Assembly (NCBI GenBank): GCA_949318235.1
Contig: OX439131.1
Span: forward strand, 13,888,434-13,952,433
Length of the DNA: 64,000 nucleotides
Direction of reading: 5' to 3'
Source of the DNA: Ecdyonurus torrentis
Taxonomy: Eukaryota; Arthropoda; Insecta; Ephemeroptera; Heptageniidae
The notes below the pieces were generated by a model. It saw nothing but the letters and a program-made list of their open reading frames with translations. It did not search any database and was not told where the DNA came from. Every line of letters begins with the position of its first letter. The stretch's first letter is position 1. This document shows, one piece after another, positions 48,524 through 58,932 of this stretch. The translations under genes and the position numbers were made by a program.

Positions 48524-50693
48524 ATTAAACTTTAATGACTGCTTTTAAAAATATAAAAGTCAATTCTTTACTCGCTGTTAACACGACTGTTTGTTGTTAT
48601 TTACTTTTTAAACACAGTAATTATTTACACATTTGCACAAAATACTATGTTACAATTTCTATGCATGAAAATTACATTATATAGTAAACAGTTTGATAGA
48701 ATTAATTACAACATTTAAAAGTTACTGTCAAGTTAGTGATTAATGTGAAAGTGCATCACGATTACATGTATCACATCTTTTTTATAGTATGTACGTAAAC
48801 AAACGTGTTCGTATCAAACTTCAACTTCCCGCTCTTATTTGCAGAAAGAGCACGCACATAACAGTCTCAAATAATTCATTTTGTTTATTAGTAAAGCAAA
48901 ACAATAACAATTTTTGAATAATTATCATTATAACTTCCGATAAAAAATTTGTTTAGATAATAATTATACAAATTTCTAAGCAAAATGAAAAAAATATATA
49001 TAATTGTTACATTTCTCCATTAAAAATTTACAAATATTTCTAAATTTCAGAAAGAGATTTAAATTAATTATGAAATTTTTATAAACACGAAAGGATAACA
49101 CCTTGAATAAAAACATTTTAGGCAATTTATTGTTCAAATATGCACTGATACAAGTAGTGATGGATAAAAATTACTGATCTGGGAGAGAATAATGCATTGC
49201 AATTGCAATCACAAAAATAATATTAAGGCCATAAGAAATTAAAATATAATTTCTATTTCTCCTTATCAATCAATTTTATTTTAATTCAATGTTGTTCTTA
49301 ATGGAAAAAGAATAGAAATGAGAAGAAAATGAACTATTCGTCAATATTTAAAGCTGATTATTTAAATCACATTTTAAAAGAATTCAACTTATCAGCACGA
49401 ATTCACGTCGAACGATCTTTGTATATTTGTTTATACACGTTGCACGATCAGGAAGAATAAAATAATTTAATGTATCTGTTTATTTTAAAACTTTAATTTT
49501 TAATGGATAGTACACAAATTTTAATGAGAATTTAAAGTTTTGTTAATTTCAACACGTGTTTTTAAGTTGTTGTTTTGTTTTTTTTGTTTTCTTTTTCGCG
49601 CAGTTTGATTTTTTTTTTTTTTTTTTTTTTTTTTACATTCACTGAAAGTGTTTTTGTTTACACTTTTAACTGTCCTCTGCTTATAATATATTTAATGAGT
49701 ATGAGATATGTGTTTTAATAGTAAAAATTATACCATAAATTAAATCATTGTTAGCAGCATTGTTATTGTTAGTAGAAGTGAAAGAATATTTTTCTGCTCA
49801 TTGAGAAAACTGAATTAGGATAACGTATAATAATAGTTTAATGTGATAATATATTATCGCAAAGACGTGAATAGTATTAAAGAATTATGTAATTAGTTGT
49901 AACAGTAAATTATTTGTAACTCCTCTCCTAGGTCGCCTTAGATGGTGTTTATCACCTATGCTTAGGGCTGCACTCTCAAGCAACTCGACTCCAAGGAGAG
50001 GTCGCAGTACCAAGCTTTCTCGATCATATAAATTGGAATTATTTATAAATATTTTCAAAATATTTATTTTAGTTTAGTATTCAGTAACATATTTTAATTG
50101 CAAAAAATAATAATAATAATAAAATAAAATAAAGTATTTTATAATATAAAATCATAGCTATTCAATGTGTGATATATTTTCACGATTTTTCTAGCTCTTA
50201 TTATATTAACATTGAATAATTGTTAAAAATTTAAACATTTGCAGCTTCAATTTATTTTAACAAAGACAAAGAAATAAAAAAGTGATAAATTTAATTCTGT
50301 TAACTATGTATGATAATACATTTTATATCATTCTCTGGATCCGTTTTTAAAATTGAATGCAAGTTTTCGTATTTTACTTTAAGAAGTAAAGTTTAGTAAG
50401 GAGAGAGAGAGAGAGAGAGAGAGTGAAAGGAGAAAAATGAAGGAAAATAAAAGGGGAAGTAAAACCAAATTGTTTTGAATAGATGTCACACACACACAAA
50501 AAGTAAGAATTTTCTCGCGTTCCCTCGCAAAATCACACATTACGCTTTACGTCACGTCTCCTCTACGGCAGTTCCTTTGTTTACGTTTCTTGCAAGAGTT
50601 GATATCACTCGCGGCCTGCCCGGCAGTTGGTCTCGAAGCAGCTGCATGAGAACCATGTGTCTAGAGACCATCAGTGTTTGATGTTTCAATGAA
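48524..50693. other. Divergent intergenic region between SRP-A and SRP-B
   Basis: 2.17 kb shared upstream region of two oppositely oriented paralogues. It contains a 28S rRNA-derived fragment (about 49935-50000), poly-T near 49610-49634 and (GA)n at 50401-50423. A GC-richer stretch at about 50505-50660 directly precedes SRP-B and is the likely core promoter. No further gene is seen. Confidence 0.6.
49935..50000 (-). pseudogene. 28S rRNA fragment (5' domain), inserted
   Basis: Read on the minus strand, CTCTCCTTGGAGTCGAGTTG followed by CTTGAGAGTGCAGCCCTAAG, then GGTGATAAACACCATCTAAG, closely matches the eukaryotic 28S rRNA 5' region (CTCTCCTTGGAGTCGGGTTG, CTTGAGAGTGCAGCCCTAAG, GGTGGTAAACTCCATCTAAG). 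Similarity fades on both sides after about 65-90 bp, so this is a short diverged fragment, not a functional rRNA gene. It may be an isolated insertion or the head of a 28S-derived SINE; no tail was identified. Confidence 0.8.
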
Positions 50694-51842
50694 ATGGCAT
50701 TCAAGACACTCTGTACACATCTCATTATCTACATACTTGTGTACAGTTCTGTCTCAGTGCGCGCTGAGTGCGATTGTGATTTTAGTGTAAGTCATTGATT
50801 ACTTATTATAAACATAGTTTCAAAGAAGCAGCGACATGAAATTTCTTTATCTAAATTTTAAACTTAAGATTTTTTGGATTTGTTGGATTTTTTTTTATAG
50901 ATTTGCAAATAACAATATTTGTCCTTAAATTTTGAGCTTTTTATTTATTTTTCTTTTTTCTTTTATTTTTTACTAAAAAATAATTTATATATAAATTGCT
51001 TTTTTTGTCATTTTTGGGTACAGGATTCATTAGATTTTAGTGGAGATACAATGGAGTTTTTGGGACTCGAATCAGAAAGCAGCATTGAGAATATAACGAC
51101 CAATCATAATCATTACAATAACGACAAAAATAATAATAACAACAACAATTCTCCACAACAAAAATCTATGGTAAGTCTACAATTACAATACAATGTAACA
51201 TAATCATTTTACTGGCTGTCTTTTCTGTACAGGATTTACATGCACTTGTTTTGGATCTTGCTCGAAAAAATAAAAAACTATCCCGAAAAGTAGCCAATTT
51301 TCCTAAGATAATCGCAAGACTGTATAGAAATGTAGCTGCCTCAAAAACACCTCAGTTACCTATGATGCCTCAAACATATCCTCAAGATAAAATTATTTTT
51401 GTTAAGCCAAATAATAAGGATGACTCTTCAAAGTCATCTAGCTCCGAATCAAAATCAAGTTCTGATATTGAGTCAGTATCAAGTAAATCAAACTCTTCAA
51501 AATCTAAAAATAAGTCTGAACGAAGGAGAGTAACTCGAAGAAGGAAAACAAAAAGTGCAAGAAAATCAGCAAGTTCCGACAAAACAACATTAAGTAACCG
51601 GCATCAGTGAGTGATACATACATTTTATTTATTTAGCTTTATTACTCCGTATTATAGTTTAAAAATGCATTTTAGAATTACAAAATTGAAGCCACTGAAT
51701 ACTTTAGTTTAGCAATGTTACTGTATATTCTTAAGAGCATTATTTGCCTTTGCCTTTGCCTTTTTTTTTTTTTTTTTTTTTAGCAATTTTTGTCTTATAC
51801 TTTATGTTAATCAATTTCTTGAATTGGTGCATAAAATTGAAG

Positions 51843-51875
<33 letters not shown>

Positions 51876-53392
51876 GCTTGCAAAAATACTTACAATTTTA
51901 AGTGACCAACAAATACACTTTTAGCTTAATTTTTCTTTTGTAAGCTAATTTTTTTTTCACATGTGGTATTAAAGATTGGGGATAAAATATATATAACGTG
52001 AAAAGTTTCAATATTAAAAAATTGCTTCTATTTCTCCTCCCAGTCACTAAGGTAAATTAATTTGTGGCACCAGCGAGTGCGAATGTTCTCATTTCAGATC
52101 ACAAAGATCATACAGCCAAGCTCGACCAAGTAGGAAACCTCCCAATTATCGAGTTACACCTCAAGATCGACACGTAACTTCAAATTACAAAGCAACAAGT
52201 ACAGACTTAATAGAGAATAATATTGACCCTAGACATTTATATCAGACCAACGCCGCAGTAGATGAAGATTATATAAGACTGCCTAGAAGAAGTCAACGAG
52301 TTGATCGAAGTCGAGGTTTTAACTCTCATGTACCTAATTTATGGAATCAAAAATATTGGTCTAATAAGGAGAAACGTACAAGAGGCAAACTTAAGTCAAG
52401 ACATAAAGAAAGGAAATTTAGATCAGGTAAACGTACAAAAAGTTACAATTAAAAAGTGTAATAAAGTTTCCATTGAGTATAATTAATAATAATAAATTAC
52501 TTTTATTTAGAGACCACAAAAGGTATACGCCTACCTGCCGAGGTCCTCTGATATTACAAAATTAATTTTCCACTGCTATTATCAATATTTTTATTTTACA
52601 AAAAAGAGTAGCAGAATATTGAAATGGCACTTGGAACTATACACATTATTTAACAAATAAAATTTAGAACACTATCACCTGCGTATATATTATTCATAAA
52701 TTATAATTATTATTGTTTTTATTAATATTATTAATAACTGGAGTATAATTCATGACTATTTTGGTTTCTGAAGCTAAATATTTGTTTGAAAAAATATAGT
52801 ACACCCTGGCCAAAATAAGATGTGAGATTTTTTACAACCAGATGCACCCTTTTTCTAAAACAAATTTCCACAGATAAACACCAACATTTTACAAGTGATC
52901 AATGTACTATTGAAGCTAATATGTGTTACATTTTATTGCTATAACTTGATTAGAATCCTAAAAGGAAGGTGCTTTAAAATAGCTTCACATCTTTTTGTTT
53001 TGGCAATAGTTTAATAGCTCTTCTTTCTAAGCTTTATAATATTTTATTTATTCAATAATATAATGATGTTGGGTCTCCAATATTTTTCAATTGAATGTGT
53101 GCTATACAATGTGCTAGGGTAATATTTTTATAGGGTCTGTTCACACAAAGTCTTACTTTTGCCTTGCATACAATAAATTTGATTAGATGAAAATTCAATG
53201 GTTTTAAGTGCAGATAGCGAGCAATTAAATATATTACATATTGAAAATATTGCTTCATGTGCTCATTTCTTACAAATATGTTTTCCTCTTATTTCTAAGA
53301 TTCTACCATGAAGATTATTTGTTTTGTTTATTTCAGGAAAATCTTCAGCTCATTTAACAGCACAAACCAGCGGACACAGATATTCTTATTGA
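50694..53392 (+). CDS. Secreted Ser/Glu-rich paralogue B (SRP-B), unknown family
   Basis: Exons 50694-50786, 51024-51170, 51233-51606, 52098-52426 and 53337-53392 give 332 codons plus TGA. Exon 1 is a signal peptide (MAFKTLCTHLIIYILVYSSV). Exon 2 is acidic, then Asn-rich. Exon 3 carries the family core (LHALVLDLARKNKKLSRKVA, NFPKIIARLY), DKIIFVKP, an S/E/K run (SSKSSSSESKSSSDIES) and a basic end. Exon 4 is Arg/Tyr-rich. Exon 5 adds the tail ending SGHRYSY. If the exon 4 donor (TCAG|GTAAAC) is not used, the frame continues to TAA at 52450-52452 (322 codons, end RTKSYN), with AATAAA at 52460. A three-codon upstream ORF at 50681 ends one base before the ATG. A mariner-like MITE lies in the last intron. 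Confidence 0.78.
52460..52465 (+). terminator. Proximal polyadenylation signal of SRP-B
   Basis: AATAAA eight bases after the in-intron stop TAA (52450-52452). Use of this site would give the shorter 322-residue isoform without exon 5. Confidence 0.5.
52802..53011. mobile_element. Mariner-like MITE in the last SRP-B intron
   Basis: The left end CACCCTGGCCAAAATAAGAT, continuing GTGAG, pairs imperfectly with the right end, whose reverse complement reads ATTGCCAAAACAAAAAGATG then TGAAG. TA flanks fit Tc1/mariner insertion. The interior is unrelated to the 120-bp family. Boundaries are approximate. Confidence 0.5.
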
Positions 53393-53756
53393 AAAAAACA
53401 TCACTTATGTCTCTAATTAACATAGAAATTAAGTTCTGGAATTGGATGTAGAAGAATCCGCTGTAAATATGTAAATAGTTGCGTAAAAAATAATAATACT
53501 CTAATGTAATTGTTAATTTAAATAAAAATATGTTTCTATATACAGAATGAACATTTGATGTTGTTGTTTTATTGTGATGTTGCAACGGGACATGCTATAA
53601 TTGTATAACATGAAATTATTTTGTAAATGTATTGGGCAAGCAAATTAATTAAGTTACTCTACCTGCTAGTTTATCAATACTAAAAGTAGCTCATGGAAAA
53701 GTAATGAACTAAATCAATTAATGAAGTAGTATTCCGCACTAAAAATTAACATTTGC

Positions 53757-53805
<49 letters not shown>

Positions 53806-54933
53806 ACATACAGTATTGTTGGATGACAAAATTGAAAACAATAATATCTTATTTTCATATCATGTTAATTTGATACTTCGTAATAAATTATACCTCCTTA
53901 GAGAAAATAGGCTTAAATAAAATATTTTTCAAGCAGATATATATTATTATTATAAGATCATAGTACTAATTTAAGATTATATTTCGTTGTGTTAATAACG
54001 TAGTATTTTCAATAACACTCTTATTTTTTAAAACCATCTTTAAACCATGTTAATACAAGGTTGCCAGCTACGCTATATTTATAACATAAAATTTATTTTT
54101 ACAATGAAACAATAATAATAAATAACATTAACATATAAATAGCTTATGAAACATGAACATATGAAATTACTCTGAATTACTGTAACTTAGTAAGACTAAA
54201 AATAAATGAAATGACGAGAGGTACTAAAAAATGATGATTTAAGTAAAGGAATAAAAAAACAATTTTAATGCAAAGATTTAATATTTTTTACTGTGCTTCA
54301 AAAGGACAAGACAACTAAAAAAAAAAAAAAAAGACGAGATCACCAAGATACAAAAAGTTTAAACTAAGATTTTTTTTTTTTTTTTTGAAAATGTTCTCAT
54401 ATTTAGGCCCATTTAATATCAATAATGCATCTTCTTTTTTATCTGATTTTCACGGGTTCTAAAAGATTTATCACAAGTATTGAATTTCATGTGACACGAA
54501 AATAAGCAGGGAATCAACTCCTGTTAAATTTTAGATATAAACGAGCCTTCTAATGAAAACCCTTAAAATGAAACTTCAGTTTTAAAGCTAAACAAATGAT
54601 GTCTTATATTTTGTTACGCCATTACATTTTGACCATTTTTATAAAAAATATAAAAAAGTTGGTTTTAATGATTTAAAACTTTATATTGCTAATATCAAAA
54701 CAGTTTAAAAAAAATCTGATTGATTCTGTAACTGAATTGGCTATATTTTATTTAAGTATTATCAGTAAAAATAATGAGGTGGGGAGTATAAAACAAGAAA
54801 AACATAAAAATTATATTTAAACTTAAATAATATATTTATAATTTACAGGTTTGTTCTACATTATTATATAATAACAATAAGTAATTCTCAATTACTTATA
54901 CACTTACTGCATTTACACGAATAATAATTACAA
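53393..54933. other. Intergenic region between convergent SRP-B and SRP-C
   Basis: Contains a T46 run (53759-53804) and other A/T homopolymers. A possible 3' UTR of each flanking gene lies at its edges. No gene recognised. Confidence 0.6.
53521..53526 (+). terminator. Distal polyadenylation signal of SRP-B
   Basis: AATAAA 129 bp after the TGA of exon 5 (53390-53392), consistent with the five-exon transcript. Confidence 0.55.
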
Positions 54934-56457
54934 TCATTGCTGCGTTGCATATCCAGGATAACCGTAGAGTTGACCATACGGATATGGATAATGATGTCTG
55001 AAATTAAATTACAAAAACAAATAAAATAAAAGCCAATTTTTTAATGTACACTTGAGTATGAAAATGTATTTTAACATTTAAATTCAGTGTGAGGTTTTCT
55101 CATAAGAATAACATTGCAAATTAAGTGCGGGTTTTTGAATGGGGAAATATATTATCATAACTCTATGTTAAAGAAGCATAAAAGTGTTGGAAAATTTTGT
55201 TCCCTTTAAGTACATTGTTTATATATAAAAAGCACAAATACTTTTTCATCTCTTACTATGGTTTTCATAATAAATTTGAAATTAAAATTATCTATAAGTC
55301 TCATTCCGTTACAAACATTTCATCAAAATTTAGTCATTATAAATTCTTATGGTAAAAAAATGTATTATTTATAATAAAGTTTTCCTTACCCAAGTTTTTG
55401 TCCATTTCCATTGCTGGACTTGGACTCTGGACTTGATTGTTTACTTGAGCGACTCGAGCTTGAAGACTCTGAGGAAGAGGATTCTGAACTGGAAGATTCT
55501 GAGCGCTTCAGGATTAAAATTCTACCTGCTGTTCCCCCCACAGGACTCTCCGCAGAGTTCGATCTTGATGACTCAATTACTGCTTTTCTAATTAGAGACG
55601 GTAGCTTGCTCACACGTTCAGCAATTTGTTCATTCCTTCGAGCTAATTTCTTAATTGTCTGTTGTATATACTGGAAATTAAATCAAATATTATAAGTGGT
55701 TGACATTTATAAAAACGAGTGAAAAATTAAAATGAAGGATTTTAAAAATCATCGATTATATTGAATTTTTAAAATAAATTTTAAATAGTTTATTGATAAT
55801 AATGTATTTCAGTACTTACATTTGTGTTCATAGCTGAATTTTTATCCTGAAAAATAAAAATAAATTTCATGTAACATAATTATTTAAGTAAAATAAAAAA
55901 AATAATAAAAAATAAAAAAGTACAGTTCAAATATGTTTATTAATTTCTTTCATCCTGCAATCACAATACACAACAATGCATATCCGCTTAGTTATCTCAA
56001 TTATTGAAATATTTGTAATGTTTTCTTATTTACTTAAACAATGAAGTATTATTTTATTAGAAAATCTTACTCTTAATTGTTTGGATTCAGAGGATAATAA
56101 TGAATGGAACAGAAAAAGAAGGAGGGGGGAAAAAGGCCTGTCTTCTTCTTCTTATATCACTTTTTTTTCTTTACTTTTTTGATACAGTATATCACATTAA
56201 TTATACCAGTTAATATTATTATATAATAGCCTCAGATCATAGAAATTAAAGCTCCTCCTGAAAGGTTTAATCCTGGTCTACACCGAAAGGTATCATAATG
56301 TTTTCTTTATCACAATAAGTGCGTCATGAACTATGATAATATAGTAAATATTATTAATTGTAGTGATAAACTTTACCTTATTTGGTACGTATTGATTTGC
56401 AAGAGTGGAAACAGCGAAGTAGACCAATGTTAATAAAAAAAAACGAAGCAACAGCAT
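54934..56457 (-). CDS. Secreted Ser/Glu-rich paralogue C (SRP-C), unknown family
   Basis: Coding exons 56457-56377, 55846-55820, 55670-55390 and 54997-54934 give 150 codons plus TGA. Exon 1 is a signal peptide (MLLLRFFLLTLVYFAVSTLA). Exon 2 is only 27 nt (DKNSAMNTN). Exon 3 has the core IQQTIKKLARRNEQIAERVS, KLPSLIRKAV, a spacer, then GRILILKRSE and the purest S/E run of the family (SSSSESSSSESSSSSRSS). Exon 4 is a Tyr/Gly/Pro/His tail (HHYPYPYGQLYGYPGYATQQ). Phases 0, 0, 2 match SRP-A and SRP-B. A 5' UTR intron is likely: a non-coding exon ends at donor 56532, the second exon starts at 56462, and a TATA box is at 56589-56594. Shortest member of the cluster. Confidence 0.82.
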
Positions 56458-56588
56458 CTTGGCTAAATTATTAAAAATAATTAATTAATTTTTATTGAAC
56501 ACACGCTGATATTTTTAATATCTATACTTACATTGAGTTATCGCTCAGTCTCCGTGGTACTATGGCTCACTCCGACATAAAATCTGCA

Positions 56589-56594
56589 TTTATA
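56589..56594 (-). promoter_or_regulatory. TATA box of SRP-C
   Basis: On the minus strand GATATAAATGC lies about 57 bp upstream of the donor of the presumed non-coding first exon (ACTCAAT|GTAAGT at 56532). The transcription start is therefore expected near 56560. Confidence 0.55.
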
Positions 56595-56949
56595 TCAACT
56601 TTGAACGTGACACCCGCCAAACTGCAACGAGATAAAAATCATGCATCGAAATGATGCTTTATGTTTTGACAAAGTCACGCAACTAAAAATTTACACAACT
56701 TACACAAATAAGGAAGTTGTATTTTCAGTTGTAATTGTTAATACGATGCTTTTAAAATAAAATGTATGTGTAAAAATTTACTATAGAATACAAATTGTTT
56801 ATAAACAAATTGTAACTCTCGTTAAATTTAAAAGTAAAAGTGCATACTTGTGCGTGTGCATTGTCTTAAAAATAGATAAAAGAAAAGTTTGTATTTACAG
56901 TATTGTTATTCTTATATTATATGAATATATATCTATACATATGTATATA

Positions 56950-56954
<5 letters not shown>

Positions 56955-56989
<35 letters not shown>
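56955..56989. repeat. (TA)n microsatellite
   Basis: An uninterrupted TA tract of about 35 bp that directly abuts the left end of the LTR-like element. Confidence 0.9.
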
Positions 56990-56992
<3 letters not shown>

Positions 56993-58781
56993 AACACTGG
57001 AATTTTACCTTTGTCTAGGGGTTTTTACTGTGGCTCGTTTGCGAGGTAAAAAAAACAGGTACAAATAGGGTTAAGTAAGGAAAACACAAAATTTTATGTG
57101 GACCTTTTCGTCTTTTATTGTTTGAACAGAGAACACAGATTAAAAGAAAAGCAAATCATTTAAATCAAACAGGAAAACTCAAATTTGTATCAGAGAAGCA
57201 CGTCAGAAATGGAATGTGGCACGTGGCTAGCTTACGTATGTCGAAGCGACGATCTCACGTGGTGTCCAATCATGGGCCAAAAACGATCGTAACAATCCTA
57301 TTACGATGAATGGTGGATCCTCAGTGATGGTAGCAAAATATGACGTACTCTTCACAAAACAAAGGCAGGTACAATGACTGAAGTTTGCCGCAAGTGGGAA
57401 ACTTCCTTCTGCGAGGCTCTGAAGGAGCACCTAGCCTGGGCAGCTCCGGCTTACAGAATGACTCTCGGGACGGTCGGTAACGCTGCGCTCAGTAGCGACG
57501 AACAATTTTGCTATATTGGAATGGTGGGGGCAAGATTGACAATAAGGTTCAAAATCGGCAGATTTCACATACAATATGACCCTTATGACCAAAGTAGCTG
57601 TTTCTATGCAGCTGCAGCAAAACACACTGTTATGTAATATAGAAACTTCTAGAACCAAAATTATTATATAACACCAAAAAGTATATACAAAATAACTAGT
57701 AACACTGTTATTTACACACATTTCTATCAACATGTTAATTCAATTAATAATCTCAAAATTATACTTTTGTACCATACTAAATGCAAACTCTTTATACGGC
57801 CAAAACTTCACGTTATATATGTTAGACAACGAATAATGAAGTAAAATCACGCAGAATCATAACTTGATTATAATATCAATAAAATGACGTGAAAACTAAA
57901 TATTATATAAACGATGTTAAAATATTACGTAATATATTAATAGCACGTGGATGCGAGGGAAGGCGAAAGAGAGAAAACGAGAGAGAGTGCTAGGCTGGCG
58001 AAGCCGGCACATTCCAAGGTAACCAAGGATGGACGGCGGCGAGCTATATGCAGCTTGCAACCACTCGGGACAAGACTGGACAAACTCTCATACAAACACA
58101 AAACTCAACCTTGCATTCTCATATACACATGAAACATACAATATTTTATTCCCTGATGCTTTTACTATATCTAGTCAACATAAAATACATCGCGTATATT
58201 TTATCACGCAAGCAAATTAATGATGATATAACATGCAAATTGGCATTTAATTAAACACTTAAAATATTGCGTGCATGAATTACGTATCTTACGTGCTAAA
58301 ATTACGTAAACCTAATATTTTATATACAAAATATTACGACGAGCTGACTGGACGTTCGGCGTAACCTCATCGCTGGAAATGCGTCAACGCGGGCTAGCCG
58401 CCAGAAAAGCGTGCGCCAAGATGGCGTCATATGACACAAGACATGCATTACGCGAGATAAAACAATACGCGTGATAAGCAATGACATCAATATAATATAA
58501 GCATAGAAATCTGTATTTCATCAGATTTTTACAATATATATAACATGTAAAAATTATGTAGAGTTAAAGTTCAACACCTTTTTTTTATATTTATTATTAT
58601 TTAAATATGCAACAATGTGCAAGCAAAATAAATCATGCCATCGCTATCACATACTTGCCTATTTCATTTAAAGAAATTCTAGTACTTAAGTAAAAAAATA
58701 TTTCTAAGGGTTTAGAATAAGAGAATAAGAATAAGATTTCTTTGTTGACCCAGGCAGTTCATAGTAACATATGGTGTTACA
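56990..58781. mobile_element. GC-richer LTR-like segment, possible solo LTR
   Basis: The segment starts TGTAACACTGG and ends GGTGTTACA, the TG...CA inverted ends typical of Ty3/gypsy-type LTRs. Its base composition (about 57100-58480) is clearly richer in G, C and CpG than the flanks. It holds no recognisable gag, pol or env, no second copy for the other LTR, and no matching target-site duplication (ATAT before, ACAA after). A solo LTR of about 1.8 kb is one explanation; a decayed DNA element or CpG-rich regulatory region are others. Several short open frames inside show no homology. Confidence 0.35.
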
Positions 58782-58838
58782 ACAAGCGTTGGACTTGTCA
58801 AACTATTTACAATAAATTATAATAATAAGTAATAAAAA

Positions 58839-58932
<94 letters not shown>

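Noticed and set aside
55411..55695. Plus-strand acidic Glu/Ser/Leu frame opposite SRP-C, and similar ones opposite SRP-B and SRP-D
   Set aside because: These are antisense translations of the Ser/Glu runs; the minus-strand (or opposite) gene models have signal peptides and consistent intron phases.
57374..57637. 87-codon plus-strand frame in the GC-richer segment
   Set aside because: No homology, no signal peptide, no splice continuity; probably chance in a CpG-rich repeat.
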